A stretch of 64,000 nt of DNA from JAJKIV01 sp036741775 (GTDB lineage: Bacteria > Gemmatimonadota > Gemmatimonadetes > Gemmatimonadales > Gemmatimonadaceae). Both the position numbers and the translations under genes were made by a program. The stretch is from positions 56,919 to 120,918 of the forward strand of contig DAINRQ010000005.1 in NCBI GenBank assembly GCA_036741775.1, read 5' to 3'. Below are positions 7,637 to 16,862 of this stretch, piece by piece. Below the pieces are notes generated by a model. That model ran no database searches. It had not been told where the DNA came from and worked only from the letters and a program-made list of their open reading frames with translations. How positions within the stretch are numbered: position 1 is the first letter of the stretch; every line of letters starts with the position of its first letter.

Positions 7637-9535
7637 TCAGAGAAACCCCGGGTCGAGGGCGAGCACTTTGTCGAACAGCTCGCGAGCCTCGCCCCGGGGG
7701 CGACCCCGTAGCGGGTTGTACTGGTGGAGGACATCGGCGAGCTGAAACTCGGCCTCCAGGTCGTCAGGATAGTCCTCGAGGATCTTACGGTACTGCCGCT
7801 CCGCGTCGTTAGGCGAGCCACGCCGGAACGCCGCGTACGCGGCCAGGAGGCGTTTGTCGCGGTCGGCGAGCCGCGCGCTCGTCGCAAGCGCGCGCGTGAC
7901 GCTTTCCGACGACAGCGCGTGCCGCTCGGCCCAACCGGCCGCAACCGCGAGGCGGTAGTAGGCGAGCGCAAACGTGCTATCCTCGGCGACGGCGCGCTGG
8001 AAGCCGGCGATGGCCGTATCCGGCTTGCCATTCCGAAGGTCGCGCTCAGCTTCGAGATAGGCCTTGAGTGCCGGAAGCGAGCGCGTCGTGACTGCGGCGG
8101 TCTGCGTCAGTCGATACGCGGGCCCCGGGCGCCGCTTCACCATCAGCTCTGCCGACAATCGGTCGACCAGCTGGAGCACCTGCGCGGTGTCGCCCTCGAC
8201 GCTTACTTGGGCACGCGGCGGCGCCTCGTCGCCGTTCTCGAACAGCGATGCCTGGATGCGCAGCGTGGGTCCGGACGCGACGACGGTTCCCGTGATGTAG
8301 GTACCGGCACCCACTTGCCGCACCACGTCACGTCCCTCGTCGACACGCCCCGCCGCGACACCGTTCTTGGCGAGCGCGGAGAGCACGGTCCCGGGATCGA
8401 CCGCCTGGAGGTCATCGACGCCGTCGAGGTTGCGGCTCAGGAGGTCGACGATGCCCTCGCCGAGATACGCGAGCTGGTCATTGCCGCGCACGGTGAAGGG
8501 GAGCACCGCAAAGCGGTCGTGCGCGCCGCCGTCGCTGCTCGTGACGCCGAATCGCCTGATTCCCCATGCTCCGGCGGCGATTACGGCCACGCCGAGCGTG
8601 GCGGCCAATACATGCGCCCGCATGAAGCGAAACCGGCCAGCTGCAGGGGCCTGCGGATGCTCGCCGGATGGTGTATATGCGACTGGGGTGGCGGCGCGGT
8701 CCGGCGTCGGCTCGGCAATAGCGGCGGCGAATTGCTCAGCCGTGAACCGGTCGGCTGGCACGCGCGAGAGCGCCTTGCGGACGGCCCACTCCAGACGCTC
8801 GGGGATCTCGTCACGGGTTCCGGTGAGCGATGGCGGTGGCCCGACCAGCCTTCGCGCAATCATCGCTTGGGCGGTCGGCCCGCTGAACGGCGGTTCGCCT
8901 GCGACCATCTCGTAGAGAACACAACCTAGCGAGTAGATGTCACTCCGACCGTCGATCTCGCGCTCGCCGGTCGCTTGCTCAGGGCTCATGTACACCGCGG
9001 TCCCCAAGGTCACGCCAGTCTGCGTGAGGCGGTCGGCGGCCGCCGCACTGACCGCGCGGGCGATCCCGAAGTCGCTCACGACGGCGTGCCCCGCGGACAG
9101 CAGGATATTCTCCGGCTTGATGTCGCGATGGACGACGCCTTGCGAGTGGGCGTACGCAAGCGCGCTCGACACTTCGCGGGTGATACGGAGCGCGTCGCCG
9201 AGCGGGAGCTGGCGTTCGCGAGTCAGGCGGTCGCGGAGGGACTCACCCTCGACGAACGGCATGACGTAGTACAGGAGCCCGTCGGTTTCACCCGAGTCAT
9301 GAAGCGGCAGGATATGCGGGTGAGTCAGGCGGGCTGCGATCTCGATCTCGCGCAGGAACCGCTCGGTTCCGAGCGTCTCGGCCACCTCAGGGCGCATGAC
9401 CTTGATGGCGACCCGCCGGTGATGCTTCCGATCCTCTGCGAGGACGACGTGGGCCATGCCACCCTGGCCGATCTCGCGGTCAATCGCATAGCGATCGGAG
9501 AGGTCAACGCGCAGACGTTCGAGAATGTCGTGCAC
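7637..9535 (-). CDS. Eukaryote-like Ser/Thr protein kinase, ending prematurely
   Basis: The start is GTG at 9535, preceded by GGAGGG. Of its 632 residues, 15-280 are a PknB-type kinase domain: glycine loop IGQGGMAHVV (22-31), Lys45 in VAIKVM, HRDIKPEN (from 136) and DFG (155-157), all present. A membrane segment (AATLGVAVIAAGAWGIRRFG) follows at about 310-330. The outside part has a beta-rich segment (FAVLPFTVRGNDQLAYLGEG) of the type seen in adenylate-cyclase/kinase accessory domains, then the first TPR repeats. The frame stops after LALDPGFL, in the middle of the repeat domain. See the downstream half and the finding on the double UGA. The kinase domain itself looks fully competent. Confidence 0.9.
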   Translation of the reverse strand: MHDILERLRVDLSDRYAIDREIGQGGMAHVVLAEDRKHHRRVAIKVMRPEVAETLGTERFLREIEIAARLTHPHILPLHDSGETDGLLYYVMPFVEGESLRDRLTRERQLPLGDALRITREVSSALAYAHSQGVVHRDIKPENILLSAGHAVVSDFGIARAVSAAAADRLTQTGVTLGTAVYMSPEQATGEREIDGRSDIYSLGCVLYEMVAGEPPFSGPTAQAMIARRLVGPPPSLTGTRDEIPERLEWAVRKALSRVPADRFTAEQFAAAIAEPTPDRAATPVAYTPSGEHPQAPAAGRFRFMRAHVLAATLGVAVIAAGAWGIRRFGVTSSDGGAHDRFAVLPFTVRGNDQLAYLGEGIVDLLSRNLDGVDDLQAVDPGTVLSALAKNGVAAGRVDEGRDVVRQVGAGTYITGTVVASGPTLRIQASLFENGDEAPPRAQVSVEGDTAQVLQLVDRLSAELMVKRRPGPAYRLTQTAAVTTRSLPALKAYLEAERDLRNGKPDTAIAGFQRAVAEDSTFALAYYRLAVAAGWAERHALSSESVTRALATSARLADRDKRLLAAYAAFRRGSPNDAERQYRKILEDYPDDLEAEFQLADVLHQYNPLRGRPRGEARELFDKVLALDPGFL

Positions 9536-9608
9536 GACTGTCCCTCCGTCGCGGTGATGATCGGCGGTCGATACAGTAGAGACGCAGCGACCGTTCCGCC
9601 AGTCTCAC

Positions 9609-11102
9609 CTAGGGCACTACCGCGGCGGCGCGCCTCCTCATGAGCGCCTCGACGTCGCCGATCTCCCGCGGTGCTCCGCTAGAGATGCGCTCGAGCCCGC
9701 GCTCCGTGAGGATGTAGCTGTCCTCGAGCCGGACCCCCGTGTTCTCGTAGCGCGCCACCACCTCCTTCACCTTTGCCTTGAACGCGCGATTCTTCGGCGT
9801 GTCGGGGAGTACGTCGAGCATGGCCGAGGAGACGTAGATGCCCGGCTCGATCGTGAACGCGTCGCCCACCTCGAACGTCCGGTCGCCGTAATAGAACTGC
9901 GCCGGATCGTGGACCTCGAGCCCGATGCCGTGGTTGATCCCGTGGATCATCCAGAAGTACGTCTGGCTGCACGGACTCGGGCGTACCTCGCAGTTCGCCT
10001 GCCACGGCAGATCCAGCGTCGCATCGAGCGACTCGGCCAGGCCTAACGCCACGAGTCCCTTCGCGCGCACGGCGATCGACGAATCCACGGACGCCCGCGC
10101 CGACATCCCTGCCTTGGAGTTCCGTTCCGCGGCGAGCTGCGCCTGGTACACGAGCTCATAGAGTGCGCGCTGCTCGCGGGTGAAGGTGCCGCTGACGGGG
10201 ATGGTGCGGGTGACGTCCGCGGTGTAGCCCTCGTACTCCGTACCGGCGTCGAGGACGATGACGTCGCCCGGCTTCGCCGCCCCTCGGCTCTTCATGTAAT
10301 GGAGCGTGGTGCCATTGAACCCCGCGCCGACGATGGACCCGTACGCCGGCCGGCGGCCGCCGAGCTTCATGAACGCGTGCTCGACGGCGGCCTGGATCTC
10401 GTACTCGTGTGCCGGCGCGGGAGCGAGCATCGCCGCGCGGTGCCCCTCGGCGCTGATCTCGGCGGCCTTCCTGATGAGCGCCATCTCCGCGGGCGATTTT
10501 CGGGCCCTGAGCTGATCGACGATCTCGTGGGCGTCCTTGACGGCGATCCCGCCGCCGAGGTGCCGGACGGCGAACGCGCGCATGAACGAGGTGCCGCGCG
10601 TGAGCGAGTCCTGCCGCGCGAAGTCGGCGGCCGCAAAGTCGGCGAGGTGGTAGAAAGCCTTCGGGGCCTTCGGGTCACGCGCCAGTGAGTCCACGAACGG
10701 CGTGAGCGCCGAGAACGACCGGGCTTTCACACCTAACGTCCGCTCGACGCTGGCCGAGTCGGGCCGCTTTCCGTAGTAGAGCGCGGTGCGTGGGGCGATC
10801 GGCGTCAGAAAGAGCGTGGCCATTGGCTTGCCGCCCTTCGCGACCAGGACCATCGCGGCATCGGGTTCGTCGAAGCCGGTCAGGTAGTGGAAGGCGGGCA
10901 GCTGATAGAACGGGCCGAAGTCGGCAACGGGGGTTCTGCCGCCGAACGCGACGACGACGCCGTCGCCTATGCGCGCGGCCACCGAATCGCGACGAGCCGC
11001 GAACTCGGTGGTCGGGATCTGCGCTGCGAGGCGAGTTGTGGCGGCGAACGCCAGCGCCAGCACATACGCGGGGAGGAGCCGCCGAGCCTGACGAGACGTC
11101 AT
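9609..11102 (-). CDS. Secreted Xaa-Pro aminopeptidase (M24B)
   Basis: This 497-residue protein has a signal peptide (cleavage near AAQIPTTEF). Residues 30-190 form the creatinase-like N-terminal domain of PepP enzymes. The M24 catalytic domain follows, with metal ligands in VLDAGTEYEGYTADVTRTI (two Asp), HGIGLEVHD (His), TIEPGIY (Glu) and RLEDSYILTERG (Glu). It should remove N-terminal residues preceding proline from peptides, here outside the cytoplasm, in keeping with a scavenging heterotroph. Its ATG overlaps the stop of the small upstream gene (ATGA), indicating translational coupling. Confidence 0.9.
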   Translation of the reverse strand: MTSRQARRLLPAYVLALAFAATTRLAAQIPTTEFAARRDSVAARIGDGVVVAFGGRTPVADFGPFYQLPAFHYLTGFDEPDAAMVLVAKGGKPMATLFLTPIAPRTALYYGKRPDSASVERTLGVKARSFSALTPFVDSLARDPKAPKAFYHLADFAAADFARQDSLTRGTSFMRAFAVRHLGGGIAVKDAHEIVDQLRARKSPAEMALIRKAAEISAEGHRAAMLAPAPAHEYEIQAAVEHAFMKLGGRRPAYGSIVGAGFNGTTLHYMKSRGAAKPGDVIVLDAGTEYEGYTADVTRTIPVSGTFTREQRALYELVYQAQLAAERNSKAGMSARASVDSSIAVRAKGLVALGLAESLDATLDLPWQANCEVRPSPCSQTYFWMIHGINHGIGLEVHDPAQFYYGDRTFEVGDAFTIEPGIYVSSAMLDVLPDTPKNRAFKAKVKEVVARYENTGVRLEDSYILTERGLERISSGAPREIGDVEALMRRRAAAVVP

Positions 11103-11494
11103 GGGTGAGTGGGGTCGTCGTCCGCAGCGATGGACTCGCGAAGCTTCGCCGCGATGCTCCGCTGCCGGGCGGCGGCACTCGAATCCTCGCCCATCTCGAG
11201 GTACTGCGCGAGCAGCGATCGCTGGCGCCGCGTCAGCGAGCCCGGGGATCGCATGAGCTTCTCCCCCTCCGACCGTGCTATCCCGAACGAGGCAGCGAGG
11301 CTTCTGGCATCGAACCCGAGAGCGTGCACCGCCATTTGCACGAGCTCGTCGGGAGTCGCGGTTGCGGGAGGCGGGAACGTGGCTTCGATCGCCTCGAAAG
11401 CGCGCACGCGCTTGGCGTCCTGCTGATCGGCGCGCGATCGCAGTAAACGCGACGTTGTATCAGGCGGCACTGGTCGCTCGTTGTGATCTGCCAT
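11099..11494 (-). CDS. Small helical protein coupled to the aminopeptidase gene
   Basis: A protein of 131 residues, soluble and mostly helical. The middle part (ELVQMAVHALGFDARSLAAS, then FGIARSEGEKLMRSPGSLTR) has the spacing of a helix-turn-helix, so a DNA-binding or regulatory role is possible, but I do not recognise a named family. The gene starts at ATG 11494 and overlaps the aminopeptidase start by 4 bases, so the two proteins are probably made in proportion. Confidence 0.55.
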   Translation of the reverse strand: MADHNERPVPPDTTSRLLRSRADQQDAKRVRAFEAIEATFPPPATATPDELVQMAVHALGFDARSLAASFGIARSEGEKLMRSPGSLTRRQRSLLAQYLEMGEDSSAAARQRSIAAKLRESIAADDDPTHP

Positions 11495-11763
11495 TCTCGA
11501 GTCCGTCCGTTCGAGTGGAGCTGTCTGCGGAGGGAATTCACCGCGCGAGCGCGATCCCTCAACGTGGTGGCGAGATCGAGCCCCTGCGAGGGCTACAAGA
11601 GCTAGCCGAAGGGTAACATCTGGACGCCGGCATCGGCCGCATGATGCGGGCCCGGGTCACCGGACCGTCCGAGCTCCTCAAACAGCGATGTCGAGGATTG
11701 GATAATGGCTCCGACTTACTCATGAAAGCGAGATCACCAACGCGACGACAACAGGGAGCTAGG

Positions 11764-12225
11764 ATGCTGACCATCACGCCATTTCTCTGGTTCGATACCC
11801 AGGCCGAGGATGCCATGAACTTCTACGCCTCCATCTTTCCGCGGTCGAAGGTCCTCTCGGTGAACCGCGTCCAGGGACGCGTCATGTCCGTCGAGTTCGA
11901 GCTCGAGGGTCAGAAGTTCATGGGCCTCAATGCGGGCCCGCACCACACGTTCAATGAGGCCGTCTCCTTCTTCGTGGGGTGCGAGACGCAGCGGGAGATC
12001 GATGACCTCTGGACGAAGCTCACCGCCGACGGGGGCGCCCCCGGCCAGTGCGGGTGGCTCAAGGACAGGTTCGGCCTGTCGTGGCAGATCATCCCAAACG
12101 CGCTCGGGCGACTGATGGGTGATGGCGGAGACCCTGCCCGGTCTCAGCGGGTAGTCGATGTCCTGATGCGGAGTACGAAACTCGACGTTGATCAGCTGCA
12201 GCGCGCCTACGACGGCAATGGATGA
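11764..12225 (+). CDS. PhnB-like (glyoxalase/bleomycin-resistance fold) protein
   Basis: This protein of 153 residues begins at ATG 11764 after a GGGAGCTAGG ribosome site. It has the VOC/PhnB layout (PF06983, named after 3-demethylubiquinone methyltransferase): ITPFLWFDTQAEDAMNFY at the start, SVEFELEGQKFMGLNAGP in the middle and GWLKDRFGLSWQIIP near the end. These are the usual family landmarks. Members are cytoplasmic dimers, and most have no proven reaction despite the methyltransferase label. The gene stands alone and converges on the BON lipoprotein gene, with a palindromic element and a hairpin terminator between them. Confidence 0.85.
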   Translation: MLTITPFLWFDTQAEDAMNFYASIFPRSKVLSVNRVQGRVMSVEFELEGQKFMGLNAGPHHTFNEAVSFFVGCETQREIDDLWTKLTADGGAPGQCGWLKDRFGLSWQIIPNALGRLMGDGGDPARSQRVVDVLMRSTKLDVDQLQRAYDGNG

Positions 12226-12255
12226 CGAGACGCCTGACCGGCCTCGCTGTGCGGG

Positions 12256-12378
12256 ATCGGCATCACGGCCGGTTGGGAAACGGCAGGAGACAGGATGAGC
12301 AGGATGGACAGGATGACGAAGATGACCCGGGCGGCAGCGGCGTCGGTCTCGCAAGCGGCCTGAAAGAGGACGGGGGAC
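12256..12378 (+). repeat. Dispersed spacer element, family 2, copy A
   Basis: About 120 bases here match, on the opposite strand, 33350-33468. Shared landmarks are the start TCGGCATCnCGnCCGGT, GGGAAACGGC, a run of GGATG-type units (GACAGGATGAGCAGGATGG), ACGAAGATGAC, GGGCGGCAGC and GCGGCCTGAAAGAG. The core GGGACGCCACCGTCCCC follows at 12388-12404. It has no coding content. Unlike copy B, it lacks the left inverted arm. Confidence 0.7.
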
Positions 12379-12415
12379 CGGCCGCCCGGGACGCCACCGT
12401 CCCCGAGGGCTGATA

Positions 12416-12459
12416 CCGAAAGGGGAGGAGTCGGGACTGACCGACTCCTCCCCTTTCGG
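12416..12459. terminator. Bidirectional hairpin terminator between convergent genes
   Basis: A perfect 19-bp stem (left arm CCGAAAGGGGAGGAGTCGG at 12416-12434) closes on a 6-base loop. It lies between the PhnB-like gene (plus) and the BON lipoprotein gene (minus), so it can end transcripts from both sides. The run of A on the left and T on the right is only 3-4 bases long. Confidence 0.8.
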
Positions 12460-12487
12460 TGCAACCGCTTCTGCCGGATACGGACTG

Positions 12488-13057
12488 CTACGGCTGTACG
12501 CGCACCCGATTGACAATCGTCACGCCCGGCGCCGTTCGCTTGGCGACGTCCTCGGCGCGCGTCTTCTGATCCTCGCTCCGGACCCGACCATCAATCGTGA
12601 GACCGTTGTTCGCGTCATCGACGTCGAGGTCGAATTGCGCGAGCACCGAGTCGGCCTCCAACGCGTCCTCGACGCGGTCCTCGATGTCATCGAGGCCTCG
12701 TGCCTCACGCATCGGCGCGTCCGGCGAAACCGTGATGCGATTCTCGATCGTTAGGCCGGACGCCGTTCTGGTCGCGATCTGCTCGGCCATCGTCTTCTGC
12801 TCCTCCGAGCGAACCGCGCCCTCGAGGACGATCTTGTTGTCGTCGTCATCCACGTCGAGGCGGAACTGGCGGAGCGAGGAGTCGGCATCCAACGCGTCTT
12901 CGACGCGGTCATCGAGGTCGTCGGCGCTCATCTGCGTGGCAACCGTTCCGGTGGCCGTGTCGATCACCTGGCCATTTCGGTTGCTCGAGCACGCGGCAAG
13001 GAGGAACGAGATCAAGACGGCCGAGGCCGTCGTCGCGTGGCGGGGAAGTCCGTACAT
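12488..13057 (-). CDS. BON-domain lipoprotein
   Basis: This protein of 189 residues starts at ATG 13057 with GAGGTGG just upstream. It has a signal peptide with lipobox LLAAC, then two BON-type modules (DDLDDRVEDALDADSSLRQF and DDIEDRVEDALEADSVLAQF) that are clearly duplicates. BON domains bind phospholipid or attach to membranes, as in E. coli OsmY and DolP. The expected place is the inner face of the outer membrane or the periplasm, in envelope stress or maintenance. It is a single-gene unit. Confidence 0.85.
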   Translation of the reverse strand: MYGLPRHATTASAVLISFLLAACSSNRNGQVIDTATGTVATQMSADDLDDRVEDALDADSSLRQFRLDVDDDDNKIVLEGAVRSEEQKTMAEQIATRTASGLTIENRITVSPDAPMREARGLDDIEDRVEDALEADSVLAQFDLDVDDANNGLTIDGRVRSEDQKTRAEDVAKRTAPGVTIVNRVRVQP

Positions 13058-13266
13058 GATCCACCTCGTGGCGAGAAGTGCGTTGGGTTCAGCCGGTCCC
13101 TTGCATGGCCTGTTCCGGAATGTCAAAGCTGCACTAGCCTCCTCCGAGTACCCGGGCCATCATCCGCGGAACGGCTCACGAGCACCCGATCGGTTCGTCC
13201 CAGCGGCCTCAACTACGACGCGGGCGAACTGCGTACGAACCCTTCCACAACAGCAGGAGAAACAGG

Positions 13267-14658
13267 ATGCGCCGATTCATCGTCATCGCCGCACTCGCCA
13301 CCCTGAGCGCACTCGCGACCAACGCCATCGCCCAGGACCCCGGGAAGGCCGTTGTCGACTTCGACAAGAAGCGTGGCGGCAGCGACAAGATGAAGCGCCT
13401 GGCGCACGTGCCCGCGCATCAGGGGGCGTGGAAGGCCGCCGACGTCGAGCTCGAGGAGGACCGGAACCGCCCGTACGCGTACCTCTCGGGCTTCGTCAAT
13501 TACGACGTCACGATCTACGACATCAGCAACACGGCCGCGCCGAAGCAGATCTACCGCTGGACCATCGAGAACCCCGAGCTGCATCGCGGCATCGGCGCCA
13601 TGGATGGGAAGTACTTCAAGGTGAACGGCCGCTACTACTTCGCGCAGTCGTTCCAGTTCAATCAGGGCACGCCCGACGCGAACCTCGGCGCCGTGATCTT
13701 CGACGTCACCGGGCTGCCTGATACGTCGAAGGTCAAGGTCGTTGCGCGCATCAACTACCCGCAGGCGCCGGGCGGCTTCCACAACACGTTCGCCTACAAG
13801 CACTCGGATGGCCGCGCACTCTACTTCGCGACCACGAATGAATCGAAGGCGATCATCTACGATCTCGGTAAGGTCGTCAGCGGGGCTGACTCGAGCACAT
13901 GGATCGTCGGCGAGGTCCCGAACCCGACGCCCATGCGGCAGACCGGCCTCGGCGGTTATCACGACTTCTACGTTGGGTACGACCCCGCGACCGAAAAGGA
14001 CAAGTTCTACGGCGCCGGCCTTGGCGGCTATTCGGTCTTCGACGTCACCAAGCCGGAAACGCCCAAGCAGCTCTTCACCATCACGAGTCTCGGCCTCGAC
14101 CTCGCGCACACGTTCACGCCGTCTCCTGATGGTCGTTATGCGGTGACCGAGACGGAGTATCAGTACACGCCACTTCGGATCTGGGACCTCGAGCCGGGCC
14201 AGTCGGGCAAGACGCAGAACATCGACGTTCCCATCAGCGCATGGACGTCGGACTGGCGTACGCTCGCCCACAACCACGAGGTGCGTTGGCCGTACGTGTT
14301 CGTCTCGGCGTACGAGGACGGGCTGCAGGTGTTCGACATGAAGGATCCGCACAACCCGGTGACGGTAGGCCACTATTACACGTGCGAGTGCAAGCACCGG
14401 CAGGGGTTCGGTGGCTCGCAGGAGAACGGGTGGCAGGGCACCGCGAGCGTGATGCAGGGCGCGTTCGGCGTGGACGTCCGTAACTATGACGGCCTCGTCG
14501 TCATCTCCGACATGCGTACGGGGCTGCACGTCTTCCGTATGGACGGCTTCAACGGCTGGGATGGGAAGGACCACGGCATGCCGAACATCTCGAGCGTTCA
14601 GCACTGGGACATCGGCCCGAAGGCCGCGGCGGCGAAACCCAAGGTCGCGAGCGAGTAA
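13267..14658 (+). CDS. Secreted LVIVD-repeat beta-propeller protein
   Basis: The protein has 463 residues, with a signal peptide ending in NAIAQD. The body contains propeller repeats of the LVIVD type: NYDVTIYDISNTAAPKQIYR, GYSVFDVTKPETPKQLF, GLQVFDMKDPHNPVTVGHYY, GLVVISDMRTGLHVFRMDGF. Such proteins are exported or surface-bound and of unknown chemistry. A CECKH motif near residue 376 could bind metal or form a disulfide, notable next to a copper enzyme. It is the first gene of a unit with 14671 and the multicopper oxidase; the ribosome site is AGGAG ahead of ATG 13267. Confidence 0.8.
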   Translation: MRRFIVIAALATLSALATNAIAQDPGKAVVDFDKKRGGSDKMKRLAHVPAHQGAWKAADVELEEDRNRPYAYLSGFVNYDVTIYDISNTAAPKQIYRWTIENPELHRGIGAMDGKYFKVNGRYYFAQSFQFNQGTPDANLGAVIFDVTGLPDTSKVKVVARINYPQAPGGFHNTFAYKHSDGRALYFATTNESKAIIYDLGKVVSGADSSTWIVGEVPNPTPMRQTGLGGYHDFYVGYDPATEKDKFYGAGLGGYSVFDVTKPETPKQLFTITSLGLDLAHTFTPSPDGRYAVTETEYQYTPLRIWDLEPGQSGKTQNIDVPISAWTSDWRTLAHNHEVRWPYVFVSAYEDGLQVFDMKDPHNPVTVGHYYTCECKHRQGFGGSQENGWQGTASVMQGAFGVDVRNYDGLVVISDMRTGLHVFRMDGFNGWDGKDHGMPNISSVQHWDIGPKAAAAKPKVASE

Positions 14659-14670
14659 CATCGCTCTACC

Positions 14671-15144
14671 ATGGTTTCGCTCAGACACGCCCTCACCGTC
14701 GCCGCCGCAGCCGTAATCCTGCCGCTCGGTCCGTACGACATCATCCTGCTCAACACGCCGCGCACCCCGACCGCAAAAGGGACCGCGCGGCTGTTGTGGG
14801 CGCAGGGACCGTTCGGCGTGACCGTCACGGCCGACGGCCGCGCGAGCTACGATGTGCAGCTCAGCCTGACGGGCCTCCCGGAACCTTCTACTCTCGGTCC
14901 CTACAAGACGTATGTCGCGTGGGCCGCGACGACCAACCTCGACAAGTGGCACCGGCTCGGCGCCGTCCGTAACGGCGAATCGACCGTCGGGAAGGTCGAG
15001 CTCAACAAGTTCATGCTCGTGATCACCGCCGAGGCGAATGCGGAGTCCGCCGAGCGTAAAGGTCCGACGGTGCTCCACGGTATCTCGCCGAGCGGCTGGC
15101 TTCAGTCGATGACCACACACCCGTTGTTCAGGGGAGTTCAGTGA
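14671..15144 (+). CDS. Small exported protein of the multicopper oxidase unit
   Basis: A protein of 157 residues with an N-terminal hydrophobic segment (HALTVAAAAVILPLGPYDII). The rest is beta-rich. The central part (GPYKTYVAWAATTNLDKWHR, then a strand ending in LNKFMLVITAE) resembles the soluble domain of RskA-type proteins, in which a YxLWA-like strand is conserved, but there is no anti-sigma N-terminal part. I treat it as a hypothetical exported protein. Its stop overlaps the ATG of the multicopper oxidase by one base, so the two are coupled and may act together. Confidence 0.65.
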   Translation: MVSLRHALTVAAAAVILPLGPYDIILLNTPRTPTAKGTARLLWAQGPFGVTVTADGRASYDVQLSLTGLPEPSTLGPYKTYVAWAATTNLDKWHRLGAVRNGESTVGKVELNKFMLVITAEANAESAERKGPTVLHGISPSGWLQSMTTHPLFRGVQ

Positions 15145-16862
15145 TGCGCGCGCTTCGAGCGCGCGCCCTGTCGGCACTCGCCGTTCTGGCGCCCTGCGCA
15201 CTCGGCGCACAGGCTCGGCCTCCCGCACCGCGGCCTGACGCACCGGCTGAGCAGCACCATCACCACGACAGCGCGTCGCACCCGATCCCCATGCCCAAGG
15301 GCATGCCGATGATGCCGGGGCTCATGGGATTGCGCCCGCCAGTCACGCCGTTTCTTCCCGGCGCTGGCGTCGATCCGGCGACGCTTCCCGCCGCGAAACC
15401 GGTGGAGACAGTGCGTCTGAAGAACGGCGACACGCTGGATCTCACCGCGGGATTCGTGAGGCGCACGATTCGCGGCAACCAGTTCGTGATGTACGCCTTC
15501 AACGGGATGGTGCCCGGTCCGCTCATCCGCGTGGCGCAGCGGTCAACGATCACGGTGCGGTTTCACAACAAGATCGAGTTGCCGAGCACCGTGCACTGGC
15601 ACGGCCTTCGACTCGAGAACCAGTTCGATGGCGTCCCGGGCCTCACGCAGCCCGAGGTCGCGCCCGGCGGGAGCTTCACGTACAAGGTCCACTTCCCGGA
15701 CGCGGGGATCTACTGGTATCACCCGCACGTGCGCGAGGACATCGAGCAGGCAATGGGGCTCTTCGGGAACATGATCGTGGATTCGCCCGAGCCCGACTAC
15801 TACTCGCCGGTGAACCGCGAGCAGTCGCTCGTGTTCAACGACCTGCTCATCAACGGCGACACGCTCATTCCATTCGGCAAGGAAGGTCCCGACTTCGCGC
15901 TCATGGGGCGCGTGGGGAACGTCCTGACCGTGAATGGAGAGCCGGACTACACGCTCTCGGTTCGCCGCGGCGAGGTCGTGCGATTCTACCTCACGAACGT
16001 CTCGAGCTCGCGCACGTACAACCTTTCGCTCGGCGGCGCGCCCATGAAGGTCGTGGCGAGCGATGTGAGCCGGTTCGAGCGCGAGGAGCGGGTGCCGAGC
16101 GTGGTGATGGCGCCTGCCGAGCGGTACGTGATCGAGGCGCGATTCGAGCAACCCGGCCAGTACGCGCTCGTGAACTCGGTGCAGGCAATCAACCACTTCA
16201 CCGGCGAGTTCGAGCCAGCGGTCGACACGTTAGGCATCGTGACGGTGGGGGAAACGGTCGCGACTCCCGATTTCGCGGCCCGATTCGCGGCGCTTCGTAC
16301 GTATCCCGCCGTGTCCCGTGATGTCGCGCGGTTCCGGCGCTACTTCGACAAGGAGCCGGATCAGCGACTCACGCTCACCGTCCAGACGAACTCGCTGCCA
16401 CTCGCGACCGTGCAGTTCATGAACATCGACACGGCGTACTTCGCTCCGGTCGAGTGGACGGACGCCATGCCGGACATGAACTGGCTTTCCACGAGCAAGC
16501 AGGTGCGCTGGATCCTGAAGGAGGACGTCACTGGCAAGGAGAACATGGACATCCGGTGGCGTGTGAAGCAGGGATCGGTGGTGAAGCTTCGGATCTTCAA
16601 TGACCCGAAGTCGTTTCACCCCATGCAGCATCCGATTCACCTGCACGGGCAGCGCATGCTCGTCGTCTCGCGCGACGGAGTGCGTACGCGCAACCTCGTG
16701 TGGAAGGACACGGTGATCATCCCGGTTGGCACGACGGTGGATCTGCTCATCGACGCGTCCAACCCGGGGGCGTGGATGCTTCACTGCCACATCGCCGAGC
16801 ATCTTGGCTCGGACATGATGGCGGTGATGCACGTGGACCCGGCCGATGGCGGGCGCAGGTAG
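15144..16862 (+). CDS. Periplasmic multicopper oxidase
   Basis: This 572-residue protein has a signal peptide, then a His- and Met-rich stretch (QHHHHD, PMPKGMPMMPGLMGL) typical of copper-handling oxidases. All four copper-binding motifs are present: HWHG (about 151), HPH (about 193), HPMQHPIHLHG near residue 490 and HCHIAEHLGSDMM near the end, so type 1, 2 and 3 sites should be filled. It should oxidise metal ions or phenolic substrates using O2. The start is ATG 15144 (GTG at 15141 is also possible), after GGGGAG. It is coupled to the preceding small gene. Confidence 0.9.
   Translation: MRALRARALSALAVLAPCALGAQARPPAPRPDAPAEQHHHHDSASHPIPMPKGMPMMPGLMGLRPPVTPFLPGAGVDPATLPAAKPVETVRLKNGDTLDLTAGFVRRTIRGNQFVMYAFNGMVPGPLIRVAQRSTITVRFHNKIELPSTVHWHGLRLENQFDGVPGLTQPEVAPGGSFTYKVHFPDAGIYWYHPHVREDIEQAMGLFGNMIVDSPEPDYYSPVNREQSLVFNDLLINGDTLIPFGKEGPDFALMGRVGNVLTVNGEPDYTLSVRRGEVVRFYLTNVSSSRTYNLSLGGAPMKVVASDVSRFEREERVPSVVMAPAERYVIEARFEQPGQYALVNSVQAINHFTGEFEPAVDTLGIVTVGETVATPDFAARFAALRTYPAVSRDVARFRRYFDKEPDQRLTLTVQTNSLPLATVQFMNIDTAYFAPVEWTDAMPDMNWLSTSKQVRWILKEDVTGKENMDIRWRVKQGSVVKLRIFNDPKSFHPMQHPIHLHGQRMLVVSRDGVRTRNLVWKDTVIIPVGTTVDLLIDASNPGAWMLHCHIAEHLGSDMMAVMHVDPADGGRR

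Noticed and set aside
7622..7639. UGA as selenocysteine in the split kinase
   Set aside because: Two UGA codons lie within 12 bases in a TPR region with no redox role, and no SECIS-like hairpin is seen next to them.
13213..15243. Long minus-strand frame (about 676 codons) opposite the LVIVD and small exported genes
   Set aside because: The plus-strand genes have signal peptides, ribosome sites and family repeats. The minus frame has shadow composition and covers two separate genes and their spacer.
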